64,000 nucleotides of DNA from Antarctobacter heliothermus (GTDB taxonomy: Bacteria > Pseudomonadota > Alphaproteobacteria > Rhodobacterales > Rhodobacteraceae): positions 120,801 through 184,800 of the forward strand of contig NZ_FZON01000002.1 in NCBI RefSeq assembly GCF_900188425.1. The letters are read 5' to 3'. Of the stretch, positions 1 through 8,452 are shown piece after piece. The notes beneath the pieces were generated by a model. The model saw only the letters and a program-made list of their open reading frames with translations, did not search any database and was not told where the DNA came from. The stretch's first letter is position 1. The number at the start of each line of letters is the position of its first letter. A program made the translations under genes and the position numbers.

Positions 1-809
1 CGGCGATCATGCTGCAGGCGATGTGCGGCCATGATCCCAAGGACAGCACCAGCGCCGACCTGCCCGTGCCGGACTTTGAGGCGATGCTGACCGGCGACAT
101 CAAGGGCAAGACCATCGGCATTCCGCGCGAATACCACATGGACGGGATGCCGGCAGAGATTGACGCGCTTTGGGCCGAAGGGCGCAAGATGCTGCAGGAC
201 GCGGGCGCCAAGCTGGTCGACATCAGCCTGCCGCACACCAAATACGCGTTGCCCGCCTATTATGTGATCGCCCCTGCCGAGGCGTCGTCGAACCTCGCAC
301 GCTATGACGGCGTGCGCTATGGCCACCGCGCCAAGCTGAGCCATGGCGACGGCATCACCGAGATGTATGAAAAGACCCGCGCCGAAGGGTTTGGCGAAGA
401 GGTCAAGCGCCGCGTCATGATTGGCACCTATGTCCTGTCGGCAGGTTTTTACGACGCCTATTACAACCGCGCGCGCAAGGTGCGGACACTGATCAAGAAG
501 GACTTTGAGGATGTGTTTGCCCAGGGCGTCGATGCGATCCTGACGCCTGCCACCCCCTCTGCCGCCTTTGGTCTGGGAGAGATGACAGAGGCCGATCCGG
601 TGCAGATGTATCTCAACGACGTCTTTACCGTGACCGTGAACCTTGCCGGTCTGCCGGGCATCGCGGTGCCGACAGGCGTGGACAAGCAGGGTCTCCCGCT
701 GGGTCTGCAATTGATTGGCCGCCCGTGGGAAGAGGGCGATCTGCTGAATTGCGCCTACGCGCTGGAACAGGCCGCAGGATTTGTGGCCAAACCCGCGAAA
801 TGGTGGTAA
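1..809 (+). CDS. gatA: Glutamyl/aspartyl-tRNA amidotransferase subunit A, C-terminal part
   Basis: The gene enters from the left edge; its frame is open from base 3 and 268 codons are present. GatA is the amidase of the GatCAB complex: it frees ammonia from glutamine and passes it to GatB, which converts mischarged Glu-tRNA(Gln) or Asp-tRNA(Asn). Visible landmarks are [46 protein letters not shown] and the C-terminal [18 protein letters not shown], all typical of GatA. The Ser-cisSer-Lys catalytic triad belongs to the N-terminal half, outside the window, so activity cannot be judged. Identity is firm; only the start is missing. Confidence 0.95.
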   Translation, partial: AIMLQAMCGHDPKDSTSADLPVPDFEAMLTGDIKGKTIGIPREYHMDGMPAEIDALWAEGRKMLQDAGAKLVDISLPHTKYALPAYYVIAPAEASSNLARYDGVRYGHRAKLSHGDGITEMYEKTRAEGFGEEVKRRVMIGTYVLSAGFYDAYYNRARKVRTLIKKDFEDVFAQGVDAILTPATPSAAFGLGEMTEADPVQMYLNDVFTVTVNLAGLPGIAVPTGVDKQGLPLGLQLIGRPWEEGDLLNCAYALEQAAGFVAKPAKWW

Positions 810-838
810 TTGCAGCCGCTAAAGAGCAGACAGGACGA

Positions 839-1546
839 ATGATGCGGACCACATTCCTGATTTTGGCGGCGCTGGCCTTGGCAGCCTGTGAGCCCAGCGT
901 ACCCGACAGCGGTGCAACGGCCCCCGATCCGGGGGCGGGTGTGGGCTTTGGCAGCTATGACGATTACGCCACCCGGCGTGAGGCGCAGCTGAACGGGCAG
1001 ACCGCGTCGATTCCGGCCGCACCGCGCGTCGAGGGCGGCCCGATCGACGAAAGCGATGTCGTCGCTGCTGCGGCGGCACGCGCGCTCAATTCCGGGGTGG
1101 ACCCGGTTGATGCGGCCCCCGGTAACCCGGCCCCGCAGATCGTGGCCAATGCGCGCGGCATTTCCGGTGAGAACGACTTTACCGCCGTCTCCGCCACCCG
1201 CGACATCGCCGCCGATGCGGCGATGATCCAGCGCAACCGCTCTCAATACACGGTCGTCCAGCCCGAGGCACTGCCCAAGCGGCCCGGATCGGACGCGCCC
1301 AATATCGTGGAATACGCGCTGCGCACCACCAACCCGGTCGGCACGCCGCTGTACAAACGGTCGTCGTTCAATGGCGGGTCGCGGTCCCAACGGGCCTGCG
1401 CGGCCTATGCCTCGGCAGATCTGGCGCAAGAAGAGTTTCTGGCGCTGGGCGGACCGGAAAAGGACCGCAAGGCGCTTGACCCGGACGGCGATGGCTTTGC
1501 CTGTAGCTGGAGCCCGGCGCCCTTCCGCGCGGTACGCGGCGGCTGA
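839..1546 (+). CDS. Lipoprotein with C-terminal excalibur-type calcium-binding motif
   Basis: 235-residue protein starting at the first of two adjacent ATGs (839, 842). The N-terminus MMRTTFLILAALALAAC is a lipoprotein signal with lipobox Cys at residue 17, so the mature protein should be lipid-anchored facing the periplasm. Residues 20-185 are Ala/Pro-rich and low in recognisable motifs. The last 45 residues hold paired cysteines around DPDGDGFAC, the signature of the excalibur calcium-binding domain. The gene lies 29 bp after gatA and 6 bp before an amidase gene, so a small cell-envelope transcription unit is possible. Precise role unknown. Confidence 0.85.
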   Translation: MMRTTFLILAALALAACEPSVPDSGATAPDPGAGVGFGSYDDYATRREAQLNGQTASIPAAPRVEGGPIDESDVVAAAAARALNSGVDPVDAAPGNPAPQIVANARGISGENDFTAVSATRDIAADAAMIQRNRSQYTVVQPEALPKRPGSDAPNIVEYALRTTNPVGTPLYKRSSFNGGSRSQRACAAYASADLAQEEFLALGGPEKDRKALDPDGDGFACSWSPAPFRAVRGG

Positions 1547-1552
1547 TCTTTC

Positions 1553-2248
1553 ATGACGCCGGAGACGATCTGGCATCCGTCGCCGAACTTCGGTGACCGG
1601 CGCGGCTCTGTCGCGCCGGATATGGTTGTGCTGCACTACACCGCCATGACATCCGCAGAGGCCGCGCGCGACTGGCTGTGCGCGCCCGAAAGCGAGGTGT
1701 CCTGCCACTATGTCATCGCCGAGGACGGGCGGCTGTGGCAGTTGGTGCAAGAGGCGGACCGCGCTTGGCACGCCGGGCGGGGCTGTTGGGGGGCGGTTGG
1801 CGACATCAATTCGCACTCCATCGGGATTGAGCTGGCCAACACCGGCTTTCATCCATTCCCCGAGCCGCAGATGGCGGTTCTGGAGACGGTGTTGGCGGGC
1901 ATCACCGCCCGCTGGTCCATCACGCCAAGGCGCGTTGTCGGCCATTCCGACACGGCTTTGGGCCGCAAGACCGATCCCGGCGGGCGGTTTGACTGGCGAC
2001 GCTTGGCGCTGCGGGGGCTGTCCGTATGGCCCGAACAGACAGAATGCGCGCTGGATGAGCCGCGCTTTTGGGCTGATTGCACCGCCTTTGGCTATGAGGT
2101 GACCCCGCAAACCAAAGAGGACGTCCTGAACGCCATCCGGCTGCGGTTTCGTCCTTGGGCCAAGGGGCCGTTGGGCGCGGATGATTGTGCGGTTATGGCG
2201 GATCTTGCGGACCGGTTTCCGTGTCGTCGGTCGCCGCTGCGCGCCTAG
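1553..2248 (+). CDS. N-acetylmuramoyl-L-alanine amidase, AmpD-like
   Basis: 231-residue amidase_2 (PGRP-fold) protein. Zinc ligands are suggested by His28 in VVLHYTAM and by VGHSDTALGRKTDPG near residue 135; DINSHSIGIELAN is the conserved core strand. No signal peptide is seen, which fits a cytoplasmic AmpD-type enzyme that removes the stem peptide from anhydro-muropeptides during cell-wall recycling rather than a secreted autolysin. The last codons overlap the end of the convergent regulator gene by 4 bp. Naming it ampD outright would need comparison with paralogues elsewhere in the genome. Confidence 0.88.
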   Translation: MTPETIWHPSPNFGDRRGSVAPDMVVLHYTAMTSAEAARDWLCAPESEVSCHYVIAEDGRLWQLVQEADRAWHAGRGCWGAVGDINSHSIGIELANTGFHPFPEPQMAVLETVLAGITARWSITPRRVVGHSDTALGRKTDPGGRFDWRRLALRGLSVWPEQTECALDEPRFWADCTAFGYEVTPQTKEDVLNAIRLRFRPWAKGPLGADDCAVMADLADRFPCRRSPLRA

Positions 2249-3645
2249 TCCAACTGATAGGGCAGTACGTCGCGGCGATTGGGCGTGGTGGTCAGACGCT
2301 TTTCCAACGGCGGAACAGAGCGTTGGTGGCAATGGGTCCGCTCACAGATGCGGCAGCTGATGCCGATGGGTTCAAACGCGCTGGCGCGGGTGAAATCCAG
2401 ATCGTCGGCATAGACTAGCGCGGCGGCGTGGCGCACTTCACAGCCGATAGAGATCGCGTAGCGCCGCACCGGCGCGCCAAAATGCCCGCCGGTCTTGGAC
2501 ACGTCACGCGCAAGGCTGATGTAGCGCACCCCGTCCGGCGTTTCCGCCAGCTGGCGCAGAAACCGGCCCGGCGTTTCAAACGCGCGGTGGACGTTCCACA
2601 ACGGACAGGCACCGCCAAAGCGGGCAAATTGCAGCCGCGTGGCTGAGTGACGTTTGGTGATCGTGCCCGCCTGATCAACCCGGACAAAGAAAAACGGCAC
2701 ACCCTTGGCACCGGGGCGTTGCAGCGTCGACAGCCGGTGCGCCACCTGCTCGATCGAGGCGCCAAAACGCGCCGCCAGCAGTTCCAGATCGTGGCGGGTT
2801 TCCTGTGCGGCGGCTAGGAAGGCCTTGTAGGGCATCATCGCAGCCCCGGCAAAATAGTTGGCAAGGCCCAGCTTGGCGATGGCGCGGGCCTCTTCGGACT
2901 GGAACCGGGCAAGATCCAGCGTCGCCTCCAGCAGTTGATTCTGTCGGAACAACGCCACCTGCACCAGCAGTTGAAAGGTCTGCGTCTCGACCGGCAAGAG
3001 CGAGGACAGCACCAGTTCCTGACGCTCGTCATCAAAGGCGCGCATCGGAGAGGTCTGGGAAAACCGCACGGTGATCCCGCGCGTCTCCAGTCGGTCGATG
3101 CAGGCACTGCGGATCGTGGTCTCACCGGCGTGCAACTGGGCGAAATGCTCTGCCGCGCGGTCCACCGCGTCGATGTAGTTGTCGCAATAGTGGAAAAAGT
3201 CGCGCACCTCTTCCCACGGGCTGGGCTGCAACTGCGCGCCCTCACGGCCCAAGGCCTCATCCAGTGAGGCAAGCCGCTCATGCGTTTGCCGGTAGGCGCG
3301 GTGCAGGGCCAGAAAGGCGCGCGCCAGCACCGGCGCGTTGGAGGCGGTCAGGCGCAGGTCGGCCAGTTGCGGAGTCGTCTCTCCAAACACCGGATCGGCC
3401 AGCGCCTCACGCATGTCGGTGACCAGCCGTTCTGCATCGCCTTGGCCCAGTTCGGTGACGTCAAAACCGAACTCCTGCGCCAGTGCCAGCACTACAGTCG
3501 TGCTGACCGGGCGATTGTTGTTCTCCATCTGGTTGAGATAGGGCAGGGAGATCCCCAGCTTGGCGGCGAAATCCTTTTGCGTCAGGTGCAATCGGGTGCG
3601 GATGTCGCGCAGCTTGGCGCCGGCGTAAAGTTTCTGGGTGGCCAT
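2245..3645 (-). CDS. pccR: ScfR-family transcriptional regulator of propionyl-CoA assimilation (PccR-like)
   Basis: 466-residue regulator. An XRE helix-turn-helix lies at about residues 8-65 (LRDIRTRLHLTQKDFAAKLG then LPYLNQMENNNRPVS). A long central region follows and then the Cys/His-rich tail ISCRICERTHCHQRSVPPL typical of short-chain fatty acyl-CoA regulators (ScfR: PccR, RamB, MccR). In Rhodobacter sphaeroides PccR controls pccB in response to propionate/acetate metabolism. Here pccB sits 1.5 kb away, and TTTGC-type repeats occur both upstream of pccB and just upstream of this gene, which supports the PccR assignment and autoregulation. RamB/MccR-like function is less likely because no glyoxylate-bypass or methylcitrate genes are adjacent. 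Confidence 0.88.
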   Translation of the reverse strand: MATQKLYAGAKLRDIRTRLHLTQKDFAAKLGISLPYLNQMENNNRPVSTTVVLALAQEFGFDVTELGQGDAERLVTDMREALADPVFGETTPQLADLRLTASNAPVLARAFLALHRAYRQTHERLASLDEALGREGAQLQPSPWEEVRDFFHYCDNYIDAVDRAAEHFAQLHAGETTIRSACIDRLETRGITVRFSQTSPMRAFDDERQELVLSSLLPVETQTFQLLVQVALFRQNQLLEATLDLARFQSEEARAIAKLGLANYFAGAAMMPYKAFLAAAQETRHDLELLAARFGASIEQVAHRLSTLQRPGAKGVPFFFVRVDQAGTITKRHSATRLQFARFGGACPLWNVHRAFETPGRFLRQLAETPDGVRYISLARDVSKTGGHFGAPVRRYAISIGCEVRHAAALVYADDLDFTRASAFEPIGISCRICERTHCHQRSVPPLEKRLTTTPNRRDVLPYQLD

Positions 3646-3662
3646 TCAGGGGGTGTTCCGGT

Positions 3663-3699
3663 TTTGCATCTTTGCTCGTTCGTTGCGCAAAGATGCAAA
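3663..3699. promoter_or_regulatory. 13-bp perfect inverted repeat, putative PccR operator at pccR
   Basis: TTTGCATCTTTGC (3663-3675) is repeated as its exact reverse complement (3687-3699) with 11 bp between. It fills the 59-bp space between the end of the transporter gene and the pccR start, 18 bp upstream of the pccR ATG. Each arm holds two TTTGC cores at 8-bp pitch, the same core and pitch seen upstream of pccB. Autoregulation by PccR is inferred. Confidence 0.7.
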
Positions 3700-3704
3700 T
3701 TTTG

Positions 3705-4931
3705 TCACGCCGCGTCCAGCCCCCGCAGCTGCCGGGCGCGTCGGATTACCACCAGGATGGCCGCCACAGAGGCAAGGCCGGAGAGGAACATCATCCACAA
3801 CAGCGGCCAGGCGCCGCTTCCCGGTTGCAACAGCGCGCTGGCCAGTTGCGACAGCGCCGCCCCGCCGCCCAGCATGATGGCCCCCGCCAGACCAGAGGCG
3901 GTGCCTGCCAGTCCGGGACGCACCGACAGCGCGCCTGCGGTGGCGTTGGGAATGGTCATTCCGTTGCCCAATCCCACAAAGGTCATGAAACCGAAAAAGG
4001 TCCAGGCGTTGCCAAATCCAGTGGCGAAAACCACCAGCGACAGCGCCATGCCCCCGGACACGATGATCCCGCCCCACAGCACCATGGAATTGATCCCGAT
4101 GCGGGACGAAAACCGTCCCGACAGGAAATTGCCAAGCGCATAGCCCACTGCTGGCGCGCCAAAGAAAAAGCCCAGAACCGTCGTCGACATTCCAAAGACC
4201 TCGATCCCGACGTAGGACGCGCCGCCGACGTAGGAAAAGAACGCGCCCGAGGAAAACGCGCAGGCCAGCGCATAACCCCAAAAGCGTGGGCTGCGGAACA
4301 GTTCGGGGTATTCGCGGAACTGTTGGCCCAGGGTCAGCCCGCTGGCGATCTTCGTCTCGCCCAGATCGCGCAGGCACAACGCGATCAGGGCAAGCCCGAG
4401 GACCAGCATGGCCCAGAAATTCGCGTGCCAGCCAAAGGTCTGCGCCAGCCATCCGCCCGCGATGGGCGCCAGCATCGGCACCAGCGACATGCCCATGGTG
4501 ACGTAGCCAATCATCGAGGCTGCCTCATTCGGCGGATAAAGGTCTCGGACCACGGCGCGGCTGAGCACCATGGCGACCACGACGCAGGCCTGCAGCATCC
4601 GAAAGATCAGGAAAACCGTGATGTTGGTGGACAGCAGGCAGCCGATGGTGGCCAATGCAAAGATCACCAGACCACCCAGGATCACCGGCCTGCGCCCCAG
4701 CTTGTCCGAGATGGGACCGATGAACAGTTGCAGTATCGCGTTACCGGCCAGATAGCCCGACACAGAGAACTGCATGACCGCGTAGTCGGTTTCAAACCAC
4801 TCCGCCATGATTTGCAAAGAGGGCACAAAAATATTCATCACCAGCGCGGACATGCCGGCCAGCAGAACGAGTGTGACAATATGCGGCGGGGTACTGCGGT
4901 CTAGGAACCGCACCGGATCTGTGGAATGCAT
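3705..4931 (-). CDS. MFS multidrug efflux transporter, Bcr/CflA type
   Basis: 408-residue membrane protein with about 12 hydrophobic segments. Family signs are the early helix LVLLAGMSALVMNIFVPSLQ, the loop motif GPISDKLGRRPVILGG between helices 2 and 3, and SRAVVRDLYPPNEAASMIGY. It is probably a proton-driven drug/small-molecule exporter of the inner membrane. The start at 4931 gives the usual Bcr/CflA N-terminus. It faces away from pccB across a 177-bp region with two TTTGC repeat sites, and runs toward pccR on the same strand, so it may be co-controlled with propionate genes. Substrate unknown. Confidence 0.88.
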   Translation of the reverse strand: MHSTDPVRFLDRSTPPHIVTLVLLAGMSALVMNIFVPSLQIMAEWFETDYAVMQFSVSGYLAGNAILQLFIGPISDKLGRRPVILGGLVIFALATIGCLLSTNITVFLIFRMLQACVVVAMVLSRAVVRDLYPPNEAASMIGYVTMGMSLVPMLAPIAGGWLAQTFGWHANFWAMLVLGLALIALCLRDLGETKIASGLTLGQQFREYPELFRSPRFWGYALACAFSSGAFFSYVGGASYVGIEVFGMSTTVLGFFFGAPAVGYALGNFLSGRFSSRIGINSMVLWGGIIVSGGMALSLVVFATGFGNAWTFFGFMTFVGLGNGMTIPNATAGALSVRPGLAGTASGLAGAIMLGGGAALSQLASALLQPGSGAWPLLWMMFLSGLASVAAILVVIRRARQLRGLDAA

Positions 4932-4992
4932 GGCGGTATCGGTATGCCTCGAATTGGGGATTGTCCAATGCTTGCATGGGCTTTTGTGCGAG

Positions 4993-5008
4993 TTCGCAAG
5001 TTTGCAAT
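4993..5008 (+). promoter_or_regulatory. Putative PccR half-site, distal copy at pccB
   Basis: TTCGCAAGTTTGCAAT: two 8-bp units with the TTYGCA core. Read on the opposite strand, the proximal site at 5032-5047 gives nearly the same sequence (TCGCAAATTTGCAAAT), so the two sites form an inverted pair about 38 bp apart between the divergent transporter and pccB genes. Confidence 0.6.
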
Positions 5009-5024
5009 ATGCACGACATGACAA

Positions 5025-5048
5025 TTTGCCTATTTGCAAATTTGCGAG
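5025..5048 (+). promoter_or_regulatory. Three TTTGC units at 8-bp pitch upstream of pccB
   Basis: TTTGC occurs at 5025, 5033 and 5041, each exactly 8 bp apart, ending 7 bp before the predicted -35 box of pccB. The same core and pitch occur at the pccR operator. The published R. sphaeroides PccR motif, as remembered, is two TTTGCAAA blocks spaced by 4 bp, so the core agrees but the pitch differs. Confidence 0.65.
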
Positions 5049-5054
5049 GAAACC

Positions 5055-5083
5055 CTTGAGGCGCAGCGTTTCCGCTGTATTTT
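5055..5083 (+). promoter_or_regulatory. Predicted sigma70-type promoter of pccB
   Basis: CTTGAG (5055-5060), 17-bp spacer, TATTTT (5078-5083), a good match to alphaproteobacterial housekeeping promoters. It lies directly downstream of the TTTGC repeats and about 25 bp before the pccB start. Confidence 0.5.
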
Positions 5084-5108
5084 CGCGACAAACCGGAAGG
5101 GGTGGCAG

Positions 5109-6641
5109 ATGAAAGATATTCTCCAGGAATTGCAGGATCGCCGTGAGAACGCCCGGCTGGGCGGTGGGCAGAAACGCATCGACAGCCAGCACGCCAAGGG
5201 CAAGCTGACAGCGCGCGAACGGATCGAGTTGTTGCTCGATGAGGGCAGTTTCGAAGAATACGACACCTTCGTGGCGCATCGCTGCACCGATTTCGGCATG
5301 GAAAACAACCGGCCCTACGGCGACGGGGTTGTCACCGGCTGGGGCACGATCAACGGCCGCATGGTTTATGTCTTCAGCCAGGATTTCACTGTGCTGGGCG
5401 GGTCGGTGTCCGACACCCACGCGCGCAAGATCTGCAAGATCATGGATATGGCGGTGCAGAACGGCGCGCCGGTGATCGGTCTGAACGACTCCGGCGGCGC
5501 CCGCATCCAGGAAGGCGTCGATGCCTTGGCAGGCTACGCGGAGATCTTTCAACGCAACATCGAGGCCTCGGGCGTGATCCCGCAGATCTCTGTCATCATG
5601 GGGCCCTGCGCGGGTGGCGCGGTCTATTCGCCCGCCATGACCGACTTCATCTTTATGGTGAAGGACACGTCTTACATGTTTGTCACTGGCCCGGATGTGG
5701 TCAAGACCGTGACCAACGAGATTGTCACCGCCGAGGAACTGGGCGGCGCATCGACCCACACCCGCAAAAGCTCTGTCGCGGACGGGGCCTTTGAGAACGA
5801 TGTCGAGGCGCTGGCCGAGGTCCGCCGCCTTGTCGATTTCCTACCGCTGCACAACCGCGAGAAACCCCCGGTGCGGCCCTTCTTCGACGAGGTGGACCGG
5901 ATCGAGGCCAGCCTTGATACCCTGATCCCCGACAACCCCAACATGCCCTACGACATGAAGGAGCTGATCACCAAGGTTGCGGACGAGGGCGATTTCTACG
6001 AGATCCAGCGCGATTTCGCGGGCAACATCCTGACCGGGTTCATCCGCCTCGAAGGGCAGACTGTCGGCGTCGTGGCCAACCAGCCGATGGTGCTGGCGGG
6101 GGTGTTGGACATCGACAGCAGCCGCAAGGCGGCGCGCTTTGTCCGGTTCTGCGACTGTTTCGAAATCCCGATCCTGACACTGGTCGATGTGCCCGGTTTC
6201 CTGCCCGGCACCTCTCAGGAATACAACGGTGTGATCAAACACGGGGCCAAGCTGCTGTTCGCCTATGGCGAGGCGACGGTGCCGATGGTCACGGTCATCA
6301 CCCGCAAGGCCTATGGCGGCGCCTATGACGTGATGGCGTCCAAACACCTGCGCGCTGACGTCAACTATGCCTGGCCCACGGCGCAGATTGCCGTCATGGG
6401 GGCCAAGGGCGCGGCAGAGATCATCCATCGCGCCGATCTGGGCGATCCCGGCAAGATCCAGGCGCACGCGGATGAATATGAGGACCGTTTTGCCAACCCG
6501 TTCATCGCGGCGGAACGCGGCTTTATCGATGAGGTGATCCAGCCGCGCTCGACCCGGCGGCGGGTGGCCAAGGCGTTTGCCATGTTGCGCAACAAGTCCC
6601 GGCAGACGCCGTGGAAAAAACACAACAACATCCCGCTCTGA
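5109..6641 (+). CDS. pccB: Propionyl-CoA carboxylase beta (carboxyltransferase) subunit
   Basis: 510-residue acyl-CoA carboxyltransferase. It transfers CO2 from carboxybiotin on PccA to propionyl-CoA, making (S)-methylmalonyl-CoA. The ATG at 5109 is preceded by GGAAGGGG and gives the normal N-terminus [20 protein letters not shown]. Conserved blocks include [69 protein letters not shown] and [16 protein letters not shown]. The length fits PccB. pccA and methylmalonyl-CoA mutase follow at 9.5 and 14.1 kb. The upstream TTTGC operators indicate control by PccR. Confidence 0.96.
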   Translation: MKDILQELQDRRENARLGGGQKRIDSQHAKGKLTARERIELLLDEGSFEEYDTFVAHRCTDFGMENNRPYGDGVVTGWGTINGRMVYVFSQDFTVLGGSVSDTHARKICKIMDMAVQNGAPVIGLNDSGGARIQEGVDALAGYAEIFQRNIEASGVIPQISVIMGPCAGGAVYSPAMTDFIFMVKDTSYMFVTGPDVVKTVTNEIVTAEELGGASTHTRKSSVADGAFENDVEALAEVRRLVDFLPLHNREKPPVRPFFDEVDRIEASLDTLIPDNPNMPYDMKELITKVADEGDFYEIQRDFAGNILTGFIRLEGQTVGVVANQPMVLAGVLDIDSSRKAARFVRFCDCFEIPILTLVDVPGFLPGTSQEYNGVIKHGAKLLFAYGEATVPMVTVITRKAYGGAYDVMASKHLRADVNYAWPTAQIAVMGAKGAAEIIHRADLGDPGKIQAHADEYEDRFANPFIAAERGFIDEVIQPRSTRRRVAKAFAMLRNKSRQTPWKKHNNIPL

Positions 6642-6659
6642 CCGTCACGGAGATCCGGC

Positions 6660-6764
6660 ATGACCACATTTCCAGATCAGGCGCGCCCAATCACCAGACG
6701 TGGCGCTGCGACCCGGCGCGGCCCGTCCGACGCTGGCGCTCTTGGCGGCAGGGGGGCCGTATGA
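6660..6764 (+). CDS. Possible 34-residue coupled small ORF after pccB
   Basis: ATG at 6660 has a GGAG motif 8 bp upstream. The frame encodes 34 residues rich in Arg, Gly and Ala (start MTTFPDQARPITRRGAATRR) and stops at TGA 6762-6764, overlapping the next start as ATGA. The layout suggests translational coupling into the following gene, but the peptide has no recognised domain and high GC makes chance ORFs common. It could be a real leader or small protein, or just an open stretch. Confidence 0.3.
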   Translation: MTTFPDQARPITRRGAATRRGPSDAGALGGRGAV

Positions 6765-7102
6765 GGCGCAATGGCTGGCATATCCTTGAAGAAGAGGGGC
6801 GCTATGTGCTGGCCCGTCAGTGGCCGCCACGTTTCGACGTGGCGGCGGCAAGCGGATTTCCGCCGGTACGTCCTGCGCGGCTCGCCCGGCAGATCCGGCA
6901 GGACTTGTGGCGCAAATTTCAGCACTTGCGCGGTTTCTCTCCCGTGGTAGAAGTTGCCGCAACGGAAGACGGTGTGATCGTGCGCGCCGGCGGACGCCTC
7001 TCGGGGCGGACCCCGGCAGACACGGAAACCCGCATTCGGGACCTGCTCGACGATCCGGCGCATCGCGCGCGATGGATGATCTGTGCGGGGGAGGACGCCT
7101 GA
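6761..7102 (+). CDS. Small conserved-type hypothetical protein, pcc region
   Basis: 113 residues starting MRRNGWHILEEEGRYVLARQ. No signal peptide, membrane segment or recognised domain. It is basic at the N-terminal half (LARQIRQDLWRKFQHLRGF) with a short beta-rich middle (VVEVAATEDGVIVRAGG). The start at 6761 was chosen over an earlier start inside pccB because it overlaps a short upstream frame as ATGA. Its stop overlaps the next start (TGATG), so it is likely part of the pccB transcript. Function unknown. Confidence 0.6.
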   Translation: MRRNGWHILEEEGRYVLARQWPPRFDVAAASGFPPVRPARLARQIRQDLWRKFQHLRGFSPVVEVAATEDGVIVRAGGRLSGRTPADTETRIRDLLDDPAHRARWMICAGEDA

Positions 7103-7599
7103 TGAGGGTGTCACGGAACATAGCCCCGGGCGCGCCCGGGGCCAAGGCGGCCCCGACGGGAGGAGCCGCGGGTGTCACAACCCGCTGGTGTCGGGGCTGC
7201 CGCTTAAGATCCATACAAAGATCCATACATCTGGGTGTCGTGGTATTGGCGGGCTTGTTGGCCGCGCCTCTGACGGCGGCGCAGCAGATCCTGCCGACCT
7301 CCGGGCTGGAAATCGAACTTCACGACATCATCGCCCAACCCCCCGTCTGGCGGGTGCGATACATCGCTCCGAACCTGTCGCAAGACGGGGTGCTCTATGC
7401 CGATGTGGCCGGAGATATGGAGCTGTTGTGTACCCAGGATGCGCTTGTGCGGATCGCCGGGGAGGGCGGTGCGCCGTCGCAAATCGTGATCACCTTGATG
7501 TCCGCGCCGGTGGTTTTCGGCGAAATGACGCCGGGTGTCACACAATTTTTCGAAAGCTACTCGGTCGAAAGCGACCTCTGTATCTGGGAGGCTTTTTAA
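7102..7599 (+). CDS. Exported protein, DUF6497-like
   Basis: 165 residues from the ATG at 7102, which overlaps the previous stop and has GGGGGAGG upstream. A hydrophobic export signal (LGVVVLAGLLAAPLTAA) starts only near residue 44, after an odd Arg/Gly-rich extension encoded by strongly palindromic DNA. The mature part (QQILPTSGLEIELHD ... YVESDLCIWEAF-like end) resembles the DUF6497 family of Rhodobacteraceae; two cysteines could form a disulphide. Family assignment is from memory of such proteins. The true start may be later, but no good in-frame start was found. Confidence 0.6.
   Translation: MRVSRNIAPGAPGAKAAPTGGAAGVTTRWCRGCRLRSIQRSIHLGVVVLAGLLAAPLTAAQQILPTSGLEIELHDIIAQPPVWRVRYIAPNLSQDGVLYADVAGDMELLCTQDALVRIAGEGGAPSQIVITLMSAPVVFGEMTPGVTQFFESYSVESDLCIWEAF
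7123..7197. repeat. Palindrome plus nested hairpin within the start of the DUF6497-like gene
   Basis: A 20-bp perfect palindrome (7123-7142, GCCCCGGGCGCGCCCGGGGC) is followed by a nested structure. The outer arms GCCCCGAC (7150-7157) and GTCGGGGC (7190-7197) enclose inner arms GCGGGT (7168-7173) and ACCCGC (7180-7185). It covers codons 8-32 and would strongly fold the mRNA. A tandem copy of AGATCCATACA follows at about 7208-7230. Confidence 0.75.
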
Positions 7600-7813
7600 T
7601 GACTCCACAATATCTTGCGACCCGACTCTCATGTGGACAAGTATTTGCGGCTTCTGGGTCACAGCGCGAATCGTTGCCAAGGGTGGCGTATCTTTTTCCG
7701 CAACCCTCGGGTAGGTTCGCTGGTGATTGCATCGAAGCAGTCAAAACCTCAGAACGGGGACAGGCAGGGCGCGCGCGCGCTGAATGTTTCGAAACACTAG
7801 ACAGGAGTAGAAG

Positions 7814-7957
7814 ATGTCCAAGAGCATCAAACTGCTTGCCATGTTCGCTGTCATCGCAGGCGTTTCCGCTTGCGCGCAGCAAGAAGAAGAAGAGTACATC
7901 GTTGTCGATCCCGAGCCCATCTCGGTCGAGCCGGTGTACACAGGCAAGTACAAGTAA
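7814..7957 (+). CDS. Small lipoprotein, 47 residues
   Basis: ATG 7814 is preceded by AGGAG at 7803-7807. The peptide begins MSKSIKLLAMFAVIAGVSAC, a lipoprotein signal with Cys at residue 20. An acidic stretch (QQEEEEYIVVDPEPISVEP) follows, then a short basic end GKYK. A hairpin with T-run follows, so it is a complete monocistronic small gene. It is the kind of small conserved lipoprotein often missed because of size. Envelope role unknown. Confidence 0.75.
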   Translation: MSKSIKLLAMFAVIAGVSACAQQEEEEYIVVDPEPISVEPVYTGKYK

Positions 7958-7967
7958 GAACCTATCG

Positions 7968-7996
7968 GGGCGGACCAGTGCGTCCGTCCCGCTTTT
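7968..7996 (+). terminator. Rho-independent terminator of small lipoprotein gene
   Basis: Stem GGGCGGAC / GTCCGTCCC with one bulged base, 6-nt loop, then GCTTTT. It sits 10 bp after the lipoprotein stop. Confidence 0.6.
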
Positions 7997-8089
7997 CCGC
8001 ACGACAGGGGCAGCGCGCGGACCACGATTGAGCACCACAGCTTTGTCGCGCCGAACCAGTGTGCGCGCCCATGTGCCGGAGGCCGGCAC

Positions 8090-8452
8090 ATGCTGAAGCA
8101 TCGCGGATTTCCCGGCCGTCTGACCGGCACCGACTTTCAATTTGTTATCCGCCGCGCCAATCCCAAGGGCGCCTCGCCGATCACTCGCCGCGACCGCTAT
8201 CGCGACCGGCGCCCGGCGGACCGCCGCGCCGACATGGCATTCATGGCCGCGCTCTGGCGTCACTTCGGCACCGACCCGTTCGAACGCGGCAATCTGGATG
8301 CCGGACGCCTGTCCTGGCTGTTTGGCCGCGAGGTTCTGCCCGTTGACGACCCCTTTGATCCAGAGAGCTATGACGCGCTTCTGGTGATCGACGAAGGGGC
8401 TGCCCGTGCCGCCTTTCCGGAGGCCTTCGACGAGTCGGAGGACTGGGAATGA
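8090..8452 (+). CDS. Hypothetical protein, 120 residues
   Basis: ATG 8090 has GGAGG 7 bp upstream. The protein is strongly basic in residues 1-45 (MLKHRGFPGRLTGTDF, ITRRDRYRDRRPADRR) and acidic at the end (DESEDWE). No signal peptide or membrane helix is visible, so it should be cytoplasmic. The middle AALWRHFGTDPFERGNLDAG and LFGREVLPVDDPFDPESYDA have no motif known to me. Flanked by non-coding DNA on both sides. Function unknown. Confidence 0.65.
   Translation: MLKHRGFPGRLTGTDFQFVIRRANPKGASPITRRDRYRDRRPADRRADMAFMAALWRHFGTDPFERGNLDAGRLSWLFGREVLPVDDPFDPESYDALLVIDEGAARAAFPEAFDESEDWE

Noticed and set aside
755..2332. Long minus-strand open frame of about 525 codons across the amidase and lipoprotein genes
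   Set aside because: High-GC shadow of genes on the other strand; translation is Arg/Pro-rich with no domain.
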